Source of the DNA: Prevotella sp. CAG:1320
GTDB lineage: Bacteria > Bacteroidota > Bacteroidia > Bacteroidales > Bacteroidaceae
DNA: 64,000 nt
Direction of reading: 5' to 3'
Assembly (NCBI GenBank): GCA_000435635.1
Contig: FR882151.1
Location: 5,439 to 69,438, forward strand
Within the stretch, counting starts at the first letter, position 1; each line of letters begins with the position of its first letter. Under the pieces are notes generated by a model. The model did not search any database and had not been told where the DNA came from. It saw nothing but the letters and a program-made list of their open reading frames with translations. Positions 16,294 through 26,297 of this stretch are shown here, piece by piece. Both the position numbers and the translations under genes were made by a program.

Positions 16294-18102
16294 TTAATTG
16301 CCTGAAGTTTCCCAGCCAGGGTTTTGCCCAAGGTTCGGACAACGCTTTACCTCGTTCTCGGGGATGGGGAACAGATAGTTCTTTGGCACATTGAAAACGC
16401 GAGAATTCACGGTTTCCGCCAAGCCATAAGTGAATACTGGATTGTTGACCACGTCATCACCAGTGATTCTCACGCCATAGAGATGGAGCAAGCTGGTGGA
16501 ACTGTTAGTCGCGTCATAGATAGAACCTCCCTCGCCCGTGTGATTAGAGTATGCCATCCAGCGGGTCAAGTCGAAACGGCGATGGTCCTCAAATGACAAC
16601 TCAATACGACGCTCATTGCGGATGCGCTCCAAGAGGGCTGCCTGTGTCAAGCCTGTATAATGGGGCATGCCGGCGCGGTCACGTATCTGGTTGATGTAAG
16701 TCTCCGCTGAACCAGTCTGGCCCGCCTCGCAATACGCCTCAGCGGCATTGAGCAATATCTCGGTAAAGCGGAAGATGGGCCAAGCGTGGTTGAAAGTGGT
16801 AGGTGCCTTGCAAGAGATATTGTTGACAAACTTCTTCAGGTAATAGCCTGTATAGGTGCCGCCCATGGAAGAGCTGTAGTCAATTCCCGTGCCGCTGGTA
16901 TTACTGCTCATATCAAGCTGACGCTCCTCTTCTTGGTCGGCACGTCCCCAAGTCATGTTATGATAGAAAACTATCTGTGACAAACGGGGGTCACGGTTCT
17001 CGTAGGGATGCTGCGGGTCATAGCCAGAGTCAGCGTCGCCGATCTTCTTACCGTCTATCGTCTCAAAGCAATCCACGAAATTCTGCGTAGGATTGGTACG
17101 GCCTGCCGCAGACCAACTGCCCGTGAAACCTACTGGAGCGAACACTTTCTCCACCTGGTTGGTAAACCAAACGGAACGGGAAAGGATGAATTCATCACTG
17201 TAAACAGGATTCTCCGTGAAGATATCATAATAATCCTCGTCGGGATTGCCTGTGTTCAACAACCCGTAAGGCCGAGACTGCTGGTTGTTCTTGTTGATGA
17301 AAGCCACAGCCGCATCTGCCGCGGCCTGCCAGAGCTGTTGCTCATTGTCACCGCTCTTGCGATAGAACTCTGAAGCGCGATAGAGACTGGCGCGGCTGAT
17401 AAGAGCGTAAGCGGCGGCTCCGTTTACACGTCCCCAGTTACTTGCCTCGTTCGCATAACGGAAAGGCAGTACGTCTTTCACGGCATTGCATTCCTCGATG
17501 ACCCAATCCAGTGCGTCCGCCTTGTTGGTGCGGGAAATATTCATGTCGCTCGTGAGGTCGAAAATGACAGCGTCCTCACCCATGCCTCCCAAAATGGGAG
17601 CGTCACCAAACCAGCATATCAAGTCAAAATGGAAAATAGCGCGAAGCAGACGAGCCTCCGCAATGTAACGATTGTAAAGCTGACTCTCGTCATCGCCAGT
17701 GACCGCATTACCAATCACACTCTCACGGGCGTTCCTTATAAACTGATTGCACTTACGAATACCATAAAGGTCTGTGTTCCAGAAGCCCAACAGGGGATGG
17801 TCAGCCGCCGTGTATCCGTCGCTACCTATCTTCGTGTAATAGTGCAAACCCCAAGAGGTCACCGCATTGTCTGTCATGCAGTCACGGCTGGCACCAGTGA
17901 ACTGGTCATCCGATAGCGGAGCGAAGCCATCGGGCAAGTTTGTATAGATATTAGCCAGGAAGCCACGGGTCTCCGTAGCGTTGCCGAAGATCTTTTCCTG
18001 ATCCATGCTCGCGTCATACTCCTTGTCCAAGTCGCAGCTGGTGAAAGTGAAGGCGCAGAGTGCTAACATCAAGCCAGATATGATTATCTTAGATATTTTC
18101 AT
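16294..18102 (-). CDS. susD: SusD/RagB-family surface glycan-binding lipoprotein (second pair)
   Basis: A 602-residue lipoprotein. Signal peptide with lipobox cysteine at about residue 24 (ALCAFTFTSCDLDKEYD). The body is the TPR-rich SusD fold: N-terminal EIFGNATETRGFLANIY-type segment, the middle NAAEAYCEAGQTGSAETYINQIRDRAGMP and a C-terminal IPENEVKRCPNLGQNPGW end typical of the family. It would cap the partner SusC barrel on the cell surface and bind the oligosaccharide. The partner gene starts upstream, with a 32-base gap containing the AT motif at 18104-18126. Confidence 0.93.
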   Translation of the reverse strand: MKISKIIISGLMLALCAFTFTSCDLDKEYDASMDQEKIFGNATETRGFLANIYTNLPDGFAPLSDDQFTGASRDCMTDNAVTSWGLHYYTKIGSDGYTAADHPLLGFWNTDLYGIRKCNQFIRNARESVIGNAVTGDDESQLYNRYIAEARLLRAIFHFDLICWFGDAPILGGMGEDAVIFDLTSDMNISRTNKADALDWVIEECNAVKDVLPFRYANEASNWGRVNGAAAYALISRASLYRASEFYRKSGDNEQQLWQAAADAAVAFINKNNQQSRPYGLLNTGNPDEDYYDIFTENPVYSDEFILSRSVWFTNQVEKVFAPVGFTGSWSAAGRTNPTQNFVDCFETIDGKKIGDADSGYDPQHPYENRDPRLSQIVFYHNMTWGRADQEEERQLDMSSNTSGTGIDYSSSMGGTYTGYYLKKFVNNISCKAPTTFNHAWPIFRFTEILLNAAEAYCEAGQTGSAETYINQIRDRAGMPHYTGLTQAALLERIRNERRIELSFEDHRRFDLTRWMAYSNHTGEGGSIYDATNSSTSLLHLYGVRITGDDVVNNPVFTYGLAETVNSRVFNVPKNYLFPIPENEVKRCPNLGQNPGWETSGN

Positions 18103-18103
18103 G

Positions 18104-18126
18104 TTAATATATATTATAATATGTAT
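18104..18126 (-). other. AT-rich operon-internal motif
   Basis: On the minus strand ATACATATTATAATATATAT lies directly upstream of the susD start. Related motifs occur at 21376, 49915, 61264 and 28711. Confidence 0.5.
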
Positions 18127-18134
18127 CGTGGTGA

Positions 18135-21100
18135 TTAGAAACCTATATTGACACCAAACGAGAAACTACGGGTTTTGGGATATGCCCAAATGTAGTTAGT
18201 TGGGTTCTCTGGGTCGAAACCATTGTCGAAGTGGCTCCAAGTGCAGATGTTGTACGCGCTAAAGTAGAAACGGCACTTCGTCATGTAAATCTTAGCCAAG
18301 AGCTTCTTAGGCAAAGAATAGCCCACCTCGATATTGCGGAGTGACCAGAAGTTTCCGTTCTGCAACCAGATGTTGCTGGTATTGGCGGGATAGTTGCGGT
18401 CAATATCGCTAAACGTGGTAGAAAGACGAGGATACTTGGCATTGACATTACGAGGGTCAGTTGGGTCATCCGTATAATAACCCCAAGTCTTGGTTACCTC
18501 ATGGGTAGAAGTTCCACCCCATCCAAATCCGTAGTCCATATTCTCACGGCACTCTACAGTGCGGTTCAAATAAGCGGTGATGATGCAACGTGCGTCGAAA
18601 CCGCCAATCTCGAAACCGAAGTTAAAGCTATGGAGCATCTCGGGAATCTTGCCATTGCCATAACCACTTGCCACCTGGTCGTAAGTATTGATGATACGGT
18701 CTCCATTGACATCCTTGAACACGGCATTACCCAGTTTGTAGTTACCAAACGAACTATAGGGATATTTCTCAGGATGGTCAATAGCATCTTGGTGAGAGGT
18801 AGATATCAAATTGGGGTCTGATGCCCACTGATCGAGCAAGAACATGAAGTACTGTCCGATGCGCTTGCCTGTTTTAGCTTGATAAGCATAAGTAGGCTCC
18901 AACTCATCCATCTCGGTGATCTTGTTGGTGTTCCATGTCATGTTCCACTCAAAGTGATATTTCAAGGGGCCCCAACTGTTTTTGTGTCCTAAGCGTATCT
19001 CGACACCACGAGTCTCAGCCTTGCCATAAGAGTCTTGGGCTGCGGTAATACCCATCAAGGTAGGCACGGTGGAACGATCAACCAATATCTGTGAACGATA
19101 CTCCTTGAAGATATCCACGCTACCATAGAGTTTCGACTTCCAGAAATCGAAATCGAGACCGAGGTTATACATCTTGCTCTTCTCCCAGATGTTGTTAGGA
19201 TTGCCTGCGATATTCTCATAGGCTCCCTCAATATAACTCTGGCTGGTACCGAAGTTATAACCACTACCCTCCGCATAGGTACTTTGGAAAGGATAACGAT
19301 TGGTGTAAGAGCCATCATCGGCAATGGCAGCGGTCATGGCCTGACCAGCTTCACCATAAGAAAGACGCAACTTCAAAAGGCTGAGCGAACCATTTTCTCT
19401 ATACTTGTCAAAGAGAGACTCCTCGCTGATAACCCAACCTAAACTTACGCCAGGGAAAGTATCCCAACGATTGCTGGGGTCAAAGTTGTCTGAACCCATG
19501 TGGGATACGCTTGCGCTCAAGATGTAGCGGTTGTCATAAGCGTACATGGCTTGGGCGTTCCAGGACAAGTAGCGGAAAGAAGAGTTAGCGCCACGAACAG
19601 AATTCTGATAGTAACGGAAGAAAGCCTGTGCGTCCACCAAATGCTTGCCACCGAAAAGGTGGTTGTAAGACAGGCCGAAGCGAGTGTTGATGTTGTAGCT
19701 ATACTGACGAGCGTTGGTAGAAGCATTGGGCAATGCCTTGTAAGTACGCACACGCTGGTAGGTATAGTCGTCCACGGACTGCACGTTACTATTCTCGAAG
19801 TCATAATAGTAGGTATTGATGTCTGCCTGTTGTACCTTTTGGAAAGTGTCATAAGCGTCAAAGCTGATGATGGCATTAGCCTTTAAACCTTGTAAACCTT
19901 TCACCTCTGGGAACAGCTCTCCGATATCTCCCGTCACGTTTGCGGTGGTGTAGAGATTGCGACGACGGTTTTGTTCCATACCGCGACCTGCAATCTGGGC
20001 GGCACCATTCTTGGAGTCGGAAGAAGTAGGCATGAAGAACTCGCCATTGGGACAGTAAACGGGATAGATAGGCAAGTTCTCGCCAGCGCCCCAAGTGAAC
20101 AGGTTCCAAACATCAATACCTGGCTGCGTAATATTGTCGATACGGCCTCCCAAGTCAAGACCTACTGTCAAGAACTTGTTGACATTCAAATCCACATTCA
20201 CGCGCAAATTGTAACGGTTCAGGGTCTCCTGGTTGTTATAGTCGCCCGTGTAGTTAGTCCACTTCTCGTCAAACATTCCCTCTTGACGCAGATAAGAGAA
20301 AGACACGTAGTAGCGGGCGCGGTCGGTACCACCACTCAACTGCAAGTTAGTACGATATTGTGGAGCCATGTCACGCAACATCACATCGTGCCAGTTGGTG
20401 TTGAAATAGTGGTACTTGTCCATACCTTCCAGTGTCTCGCCATTACAAACTCTGCGGTATTGTTCCAGGTCATAATCTGAATACATGGGAGATAAACCAT
20501 CCAGATATCTGGCTTGGTTCATGGTCAGGGCATAGTTATAAGAGTTCTGGCTCTCGGGGATGCCGGCAATGGTCTGGAAGCCAACCTCTTGAGTGAAATC
20601 TATCTTTAGCTTGCCAGCCTCGCCACGCTTGGTGGTCACCAAGATAACACCATTGGCACCACGCATACCATAAATAGCGGTAGCGGCGGCATCTTTCAAA
20701 ACAGTGATGCTCTCAATAGGATAAGCGTCCAAAAAAGAAAGGTCACGCTCCACGTTGTCCACGATGACCAATGGAGAACGGGCATTTTCATTCATGGTAC
20801 GAACACCACGAATATACATAGCGGTCTCACTCCATCCAGGCTCTGATTGTGCCTCGTAGGTCTCCACGCCATTCAACGTGGCGGTAAAGGCATTCTGCAA
20901 TACTGTCACGGGATGTTTCTCCAATTCCTCACCAGATACCGTGGAAATAGCTTCTGTCACCAGTTTCTTGGGCTTAGAGTTAAAAGCCACGGGCTGCAAC
21001 TCGCTGTATTCATCAGTAGGCTGCATAGTAATGGTGAACTTTTCATTGTCAAACTCGGGCTTTACTCTTACATTGTCATAGCCCAAGAAAGTGACGAACA

Positions 21101-21353
21101 GCTCATCATCGGGAGCGATATTCTTAATGGTAAAGAAACCTCCCTCGTCAGTGAGCACCTTCTTGAATTCCTCACTGACATTGACATAGGCACCTGCGAT
21201 TGGCTGGCCATCGCTATCTACCACACGGCCGTGTACGGTTTTCCCATCAGCGGCCCAGCCTGTAGCGCATGCACCTGTTAGGAGCGCAGCAAGAAATAGC
21301 CTTTTCGCACTCCGCTGGGTATATCGATTTAATGATTTCATGTTCATGGTCAT
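18135..21353 (-). CDS. susC: SusC/RagA-family TonB-dependent transporter (second pair)
   Basis: A 1072-residue outer-membrane barrel. Signal peptide (RLFLAALLTGACATGWA) followed by a carboxypeptidase-regulatory-like domain (about 35-115), the plug domain with the AAATAIYGMRGANGVILVTTK signature near residues 220-240, and a 22-stranded barrel ending FSFGVNIGF. The region before the plug reads ELQPVAFNSKPKKLVTEAIS rather than the common VVVGYG-type stretch, so the TonB-contact region is divergent. It imports oligosaccharides captured by its SusD partner. ATG codons at 21353, 21347 and 21341 are all possible starts. Confidence 0.94.
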   Translation of the reverse strand: MTMNMKSLNRYTQRSAKRLFLAALLTGACATGWAADGKTVHGRVVDSDGQPIAGAYVNVSEEFKKVLTDEGGFFTIKNIAPDDELFVTFLGYDNVRVKPEFDNEKFTITMQPTDEYSELQPVAFNSKPKKLVTEAISTVSGEELEKHPVTVLQNAFTATLNGVETYEAQSEPGWSETAMYIRGVRTMNENARSPLVIVDNVERDLSFLDAYPIESITVLKDAAATAIYGMRGANGVILVTTKRGEAGKLKIDFTQEVGFQTIAGIPESQNSYNYALTMNQARYLDGLSPMYSDYDLEQYRRVCNGETLEGMDKYHYFNTNWHDVMLRDMAPQYRTNLQLSGGTDRARYYVSFSYLRQEGMFDEKWTNYTGDYNNQETLNRYNLRVNVDLNVNKFLTVGLDLGGRIDNITQPGIDVWNLFTWGAGENLPIYPVYCPNGEFFMPTSSDSKNGAAQIAGRGMEQNRRRNLYTTANVTGDIGELFPEVKGLQGLKANAIISFDAYDTFQKVQQADINTYYYDFENSNVQSVDDYTYQRVRTYKALPNASTNARQYSYNINTRFGLSYNHLFGGKHLVDAQAFFRYYQNSVRGANSSFRYLSWNAQAMYAYDNRYILSASVSHMGSDNFDPSNRWDTFPGVSLGWVISEESLFDKYRENGSLSLLKLRLSYGEAGQAMTAAIADDGSYTNRYPFQSTYAEGSGYNFGTSQSYIEGAYENIAGNPNNIWEKSKMYNLGLDFDFWKSKLYGSVDIFKEYRSQILVDRSTVPTLMGITAAQDSYGKAETRGVEIRLGHKNSWGPLKYHFEWNMTWNTNKITEMDELEPTYAYQAKTGKRIGQYFMFLLDQWASDPNLISTSHQDAIDHPEKYPYSSFGNYKLGNAVFKDVNGDRIINTYDQVASGYGNGKIPEMLHSFNFGFEIGGFDARCIITAYLNRTVECRENMDYGFGWGGTSTHEVTKTWGYYTDDPTDPRNVNAKYPRLSTTFSDIDRNYPANTSNIWLQNGNFWSLRNIEVGYSLPKKLLAKIYMTKCRFYFSAYNICTWSHFDNGFDPENPTNYIWAYPKTRSFSFGVNIGF

Positions 21354-21375
21354 ATTTGATTAGTCATGAGTCCTT

Positions 21376-21393
21376 ATTATATATAATATGTGT
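21376..21393 (-). other. AT-rich operon-internal motif
   Basis: ACACATATTATATATAAT on the minus strand lies 23 bases upstream of the susC start. The identical 18-mer occurs at 49915-49932 on the plus strand. Confidence 0.55.
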
Positions 21394-21396
21394 ATA

Positions 21397-23151
21397 TTAC
21401 CATCCAGGATTGTTCTCGATACCCGTCTTCCAATACTCAGTCTCAGGGATGGGATATAAGTACATGCGGTCCTCGAATACTCTTTGCTGGGCTATCTTGC
21501 GGGTATAGTTGCCGTTCTCATCCACATCTACACCATAAATAGGACGGGAAAGAGCCTCGGTAGCCACATTCCAACGACGAAGATCCCAACCGCGATGCTC
21601 CTCGAACGCCAACTCCACGGTACGCTCCTTGTGGATAAAATTGCGCATCTCATCTTTGTGTTGCAAGTCGGGACGGTCTCTGTACAAGTCAATGTTCATT
21701 CCGACACGGCTACGCACTTGCTCCAACAGGTCGCAAACCTCCTCCGTGGGACCATTCACCTCGTTAAGAGCCTCTGCGTAGTTGAGCAATATCTCCGCAT
21801 AGCGAATGATTATCCAGTTGCGATAAGATGTACCCGTATGATTGTTCTGCAGAATTACCTCTGGCATATATTTGCGCATGTAATAACCCGTAGGCGTGGC
21901 ATTGGCGTTGCCTGTAGGATTATCGGCCATGCCCTCACGCACATCTATCATCCTTCCACTCCAAGTCTGTCCATGGAAAAGGATAGAAGCGGTCAAACGA
22001 GGATCGCGATTCTCTGTGGGATGCGTGTCGTCATAATTCAAGGCCGTATTGATTTGAGGCCTGTCATTGATATATACAGGAGCACCCGTAGCGTCATAAG
22101 AGAGGAAAGGAGAATTACCATCGGCCATATCATACATATCCACGAGGTTTTGCGAGGGGCAGTTACCACCATTACCGCCAGAACCCACTGGAGTATCATT
22201 GTTAAAACCGTAGGAACTCCAACCTTGGCTCACGTCGCTACGATAGAAAATTACCTCAGGATTACTTTCGGTATGGGCGTTGAGCAAGATTGCGTTGGTA
22301 TAATTGGCCACATAGCTGCCTCCATCTGTATAGAGACGATAGTGGGAACCATACGTATCGATAAATCTCTTCGTCTCGTCTGCTGCCTGCTTCCAGGTGA
22401 TTCCTGACTCATCGGCGTAACGGGGACTGGCCATGTAGAGATAGATTCGGGAAAGCAAGGCACTGCAAATATCCTTATTGATACGGCCTTCATTACCCGA
22501 AAGATGGCTGGATTCATAATCCATCACCATATTCTCCGCTTGCCTCAACTCATCAATAATGAAATCCACCACATACTCTTTCAGCGTGGGACGAGTGGTA
22601 TAGCCCGACAACAAGTCGCCATCAGGGTCAAGCACCTCTTTCACGACGGGAATGGGACCATAACGCAAGAATAACTCCCAATAGAAGTAAGCGCGGAAGA
22701 ACTTCGCCTCACCCTTGTACCACTCCTTGTGCAGCTCGTAGGTCTCTTGGGATTCGTCCGCTGCCTTTGGCACGGTCTCTATCGTGTCAAGCAACATATT
22801 GCACTTACGGATGCCACGATAATAGTGCTCCCAAGGATCTGTCAGTTCATTGGCAGCCCCACTGGCATAGTAGTTACCGATATTGAAGGAGACACGGGTG
22901 CCACTGGAGGACATACTACACTCAGACAAGTCTGTAGCGGCGTCCAGCCAAGAGTTGTTGATGCGGCACTCTCCGTTTCTCAGGAAGTTGTACGTATCCA
23001 AGTGAAACTGCTCCATGGTCTTCCATTCGCTGAAGGTCTGCTCGCCAGTCAACTGGTTGCTAGGCTCCTTGTCCAGGAAGTCCTCGCAAGAGGTGAGCGT
23101 CGTGGCACCCAACAGCAAGAGGGCAGTTGAATATATGATAGCTTTTTTCAT
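21397..23151 (-). CDS. susD: SusD/RagB-family surface glycan-binding lipoprotein (first pair)
   Basis: A 584-residue lipoprotein with lipobox cysteine near residue 22 (LLLLGATTLTSCEDFLDKEP), the classic SusD start EDFLDKEPSNQLTGEQTFSEW, the TPR region EILLNYAEALNEV and the C-terminal DRMYLYPIPETEYWKTG. It begins 6 bases after its SusC partner's stop codon. The two SusD proteins of this operon are clearly different in sequence, so the pairs are not a recent duplication. Confidence 0.94.
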   Translation of the reverse strand: MKKAIIYSTALLLLGATTLTSCEDFLDKEPSNQLTGEQTFSEWKTMEQFHLDTYNFLRNGECRINNSWLDAATDLSECSMSSSGTRVSFNIGNYYASGAANELTDPWEHYYRGIRKCNMLLDTIETVPKAADESQETYELHKEWYKGEAKFFRAYFYWELFLRYGPIPVVKEVLDPDGDLLSGYTTRPTLKEYVVDFIIDELRQAENMVMDYESSHLSGNEGRINKDICSALLSRIYLYMASPRYADESGITWKQAADETKRFIDTYGSHYRLYTDGGSYVANYTNAILLNAHTESNPEVIFYRSDVSQGWSSYGFNNDTPVGSGGNGGNCPSQNLVDMYDMADGNSPFLSYDATGAPVYINDRPQINTALNYDDTHPTENRDPRLTASILFHGQTWSGRMIDVREGMADNPTGNANATPTGYYMRKYMPEVILQNNHTGTSYRNWIIIRYAEILLNYAEALNEVNGPTEEVCDLLEQVRSRVGMNIDLYRDRPDLQHKDEMRNFIHKERTVELAFEEHRGWDLRRWNVATEALSRPIYGVDVDENGNYTRKIAQQRVFEDRMYLYPIPETEYWKTGIENNPGW

Positions 23152-23157
23152 GATGCT

Positions 23158-26100
23158 TTAGAACTTTAAGTTGATACCTATGTTGACGGTCTTCATGATA
23201 GGATAGCGGTTGGAGCCCTCGCTCTCGGGGTCTACCAAGTCATCCAGATGATCCCATGTAATCAGGTTATTGGCGTTGATGAATATGCGAGCCTCGCTCA
23301 TCCATGCGTGCTTAATCCATTTTGAGGGCAAGTTGTAAGAAATCTCGATATTCTTCAAACGGAGGAACGCACCATTCTTCAAGAAGAAAGAGTTAACCTG
23401 CTGGTTGTGATTTCCCGCGGCGTCATAGTGGAGTAATGGATATGTAGCGTGAGCCAAGTTCCATTCCTCGCTCTGCGCGGGATTCCAACGTCCAAGATGA
23501 TGTTCCTTCACTTTACCACCATCCACGAAAGCGTACATGGTTTCCGCGTCATAGTAACGAGACACATGGTCTACACCTGCGAAGAGCACGTTGAAGCCGA
23601 TGCCTTTCCACTCACAGCCCAAACTGAGGGAGTAAGTATTCTCGGGCACATTGCTATAGCCGATATAGGTCTGGTCGCGATCATCGATGAAACCATCGTT
23701 GTTCATATCTCGATACTTCAAGTCACCTACCTGTAGTTTGTCTGTATAGGTAGACTTAGGCAGGTCGGGATTGGCCAAGTCGGCGGAGGTGATAAATCCA
23801 TCCACTACCAGTCCGAAATACTGGCCGATGGGGTGGCCTTCCTGCTTGCGGTAAGCGGTCTTCAATGCAGGCTCGTCCATGTCAAGGATTTCGTTGGCGG
23901 CATGGCTGAAGCTAAAGCCCACGTTGTAACGGAAATTCTTGCCTATGGTATTAGAGTGATGCAACTCTATCTCAAAACCTTCGTTCTTGGTCTCGCCAAG
24001 ATTACCGGCCGCCATCACTACACCCACCCACTGGGGACGGGTTCCGTAAGTGGTCAAGATGTTATTACGACGCTCGTAGAAGTAATCCACGTTACCATAA
24101 AGCAGGCCATTCCAGAAGCTGAAGTCCACACCCACGTCATACTTATGGGCTTTTTCCCAAGTCACGTCATAATTGGGATACTGTGCCTCATAAATACCCG
24201 TCACGCCTGTGGTGCCGAAATAGTAGTCGTTGTTGATCTGGTTCCAGGTCTCCTCATACAGGAAGCGTTGCGTCACGCCATTCACCTGGTAAACGTCATT
24301 ACCTACCTGACCGTAGCTGGCGCGTATCTTCAAGTTGTCAAGCCAAGTCTGGCTAGCTTTCTCCAGGAAACTCTCATTGGAGATGACCCAACCCAAGGAG
24401 AACGCGGGGAAGAAACCGAAACGGCGGCCGCGGCGGAAGTTCTCGGAACCATTGTAACCGAAGTTCACCTCAGCCAGGTAACGATTGTCGTAGCCATAAG
24501 TGGCACGTCCCACGAGACCCATATACCTCTTGCGCAGGTCAGCCTGGTAGCGATAGTCATTCTGGTTATACAATATCATGGCAGTCACGTCGTGCTTGCC
24601 GAACTTACGGGCGTAGTTCAACTGCGCCTCCATATAGAGTTTGTAGGTAGAAGTCTGTCCATCGCCTGAGTATGCCAATTCTTCATCCTCATTGAACTGG
24701 TTGTAAGCGCTCAGTGAGGTGTAGTTGTTGCGGTCGTTCAACTCATAGGTGGCAAAGCCAGCCTTGAACTGACGATTGTAGAATGACTCATAGTCGAAAG
24801 ACACCATACCTCGAGCGGAAAGACCTGGCGTCAACCAGTCCATCTTGTAATCCACAATGAAGTTGGTCTCGTTGATAGTATTGGTAGCGCGATAGAAACC
24901 CGCCTTGGCCAAACGAGCTACGGGGTTGTCTTGATACTGGGAACTACCCGCATAGAGATTGTGGGTCACGCCCGCCTCATCCGTGAACTGGTAGCTAACG
25001 GGGAATATCCAACCCGGGATGTGGTTGATATCATAGAATATCTGTGAGTAGGTTCCATCAAAAGCCTCGTTGGAGTTAGGGCCTTTACGCTCCTCGAAAC
25101 GAGTACCGAAGTTCACGCTCACGGTCAAGTCCTTGGACATCAGGAAGTCCAAATTGGCGCGGAAACCGATACGGTTATAGCTTTGATTGCTCTTGTTGCC
25201 ATAAACGTCCTCTGAGAAGTTCTTGAACAAGCCCTGTTGGTCATAGTATTCAGCGGACACATAGTAACGCATGCGCTTTGTACCGCCTTGTACGTTCACG
25301 TTGTAACGCTGTGCTGGAGCGGAATTGCGAAGTACGGTATCATACCAGTCCACGTTAGGATAAAGCATGGCATCAATGCCGGAGAGCTGTCCCGCTACGC
25401 TCTTTTGGTACATGCTCAAGTCATAATCTGAATAAAGACCGCCCAGGCCATCATTTCTCCTGGCCTCATTATAGAGCAACACTGACTGGTAGGAGTCCAG
25501 ATAAGTGTCCTCACGGGTAGGAGTCTGCCACTGCCAGTTGGCGGAAAGACTCACCACGGGTTTTGCGTCAGTACCGCGTTTGGTGGTAATCAAGATGACG
25601 CCATTGGCACCGCGCACACCATAAACGGCAGTAGCGGAAGCGTCTTTCAATACGGAGATACTTTGGATATCATCAGGAGCTATCTGCGAGAACTCACGCT
25701 CTACTCCATCCACCATAATCAGCGGTTGGTTGTCGCCTGCGAAAGAGGCACGGCCACGGATATAAAGTTTCATGTCATCAGCACCAGGAGCACCCGAAGT
25801 CTGGGTAGTTACCAAACCCGTCACTTTACCGGAAAGGGCTTGGGAAACGTTAGCGGCAGGGCTGTTGAGCAACTCCTTGTTGGAAATCTGGGAGATGGCA
25901 CCTACCACGCTCTCTTTCTTCTGGTGGCCATAACCTACGACCACTACTTCTTCGATGGCCTGTGCGTCATCAAGCAACACGATGTGCAGTTGGCGTTGAG
26001 AGCCCACACGGATGTTCTGAGACTGGAAACCCACGTAAGTAACACGCAACGTAGCCTTCTCGCTGTTCACGTCTATCTTGAAGTTTCCATCGAAATCAGT

Positions 26101-26280
26101 CACCACGCCATTAGTGGTTCCCGCTTCCATAATGGTTGCGCCAATAATAGTCTCACCTGTATTGTCGACTACTTGACCGGTAATCGTTATCTTCCCACCC
26201 TCTTCCTGGGCTGACGCTCCTATGGAAAGGAGCATCAGCGAAAGGGTGAAGAATATTTTATGAAAAATACTATTGTTCAT
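23158..26280 (-). CDS. susC: SusC/RagA-family TonB-dependent transporter (first pair)
   Basis: A 1040-residue outer-membrane protein. Signal peptide to about residue 24 (LSLMLLSIGASAQ), carboxypeptidase-like domain with VVDNTGETIIGATI and TDFDGNFKIDV, the canonical AIEEVVVVGYGHQKKESVVGA stretch, the plug signature SVLKDASATAVYGVRGANGVI and a barrel ending TVNIGINLKF. It is the standard transporter type for polysaccharide utilisation loci. It lies 17 bases after the lipoprotein gene and 6 bases before its SusD partner, so the three are one transcript. Confidence 0.95.
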   Translation of the reverse strand: MNNSIFHKIFFTLSLMLLSIGASAQEEGGKITITGQVVDNTGETIIGATIMEAGTTNGVVTDFDGNFKIDVNSEKATLRVTYVGFQSQNIRVGSQRQLHIVLLDDAQAIEEVVVVGYGHQKKESVVGAISQISNKELLNSPAANVSQALSGKVTGLVTTQTSGAPGADDMKLYIRGRASFAGDNQPLIMVDGVEREFSQIAPDDIQSISVLKDASATAVYGVRGANGVILITTKRGTDAKPVVSLSANWQWQTPTREDTYLDSYQSVLLYNEARRNDGLGGLYSDYDLSMYQKSVAGQLSGIDAMLYPNVDWYDTVLRNSAPAQRYNVNVQGGTKRMRYYVSAEYYDQQGLFKNFSEDVYGNKSNQSYNRIGFRANLDFLMSKDLTVSVNFGTRFEERKGPNSNEAFDGTYSQIFYDINHIPGWIFPVSYQFTDEAGVTHNLYAGSSQYQDNPVARLAKAGFYRATNTINETNFIVDYKMDWLTPGLSARGMVSFDYESFYNRQFKAGFATYELNDRNNYTSLSAYNQFNEDEELAYSGDGQTSTYKLYMEAQLNYARKFGKHDVTAMILYNQNDYRYQADLRKRYMGLVGRATYGYDNRYLAEVNFGYNGSENFRRGRRFGFFPAFSLGWVISNESFLEKASQTWLDNLKIRASYGQVGNDVYQVNGVTQRFLYEETWNQINNDYYFGTTGVTGIYEAQYPNYDVTWEKAHKYDVGVDFSFWNGLLYGNVDYFYERRNNILTTYGTRPQWVGVVMAAGNLGETKNEGFEIELHHSNTIGKNFRYNVGFSFSHAANEILDMDEPALKTAYRKQEGHPIGQYFGLVVDGFITSADLANPDLPKSTYTDKLQVGDLKYRDMNNDGFIDDRDQTYIGYSNVPENTYSLSLGCEWKGIGFNVLFAGVDHVSRYYDAETMYAFVDGGKVKEHHLGRWNPAQSEEWNLAHATYPLLHYDAAGNHNQQVNSFFLKNGAFLRLKNIEISYNLPSKWIKHAWMSEARIFINANNLITWDHLDDLVDPESEGSNRYPIMKTVNIGINLKF

Positions 26281-26297
26281 ATTCTTGAATTTAAAGG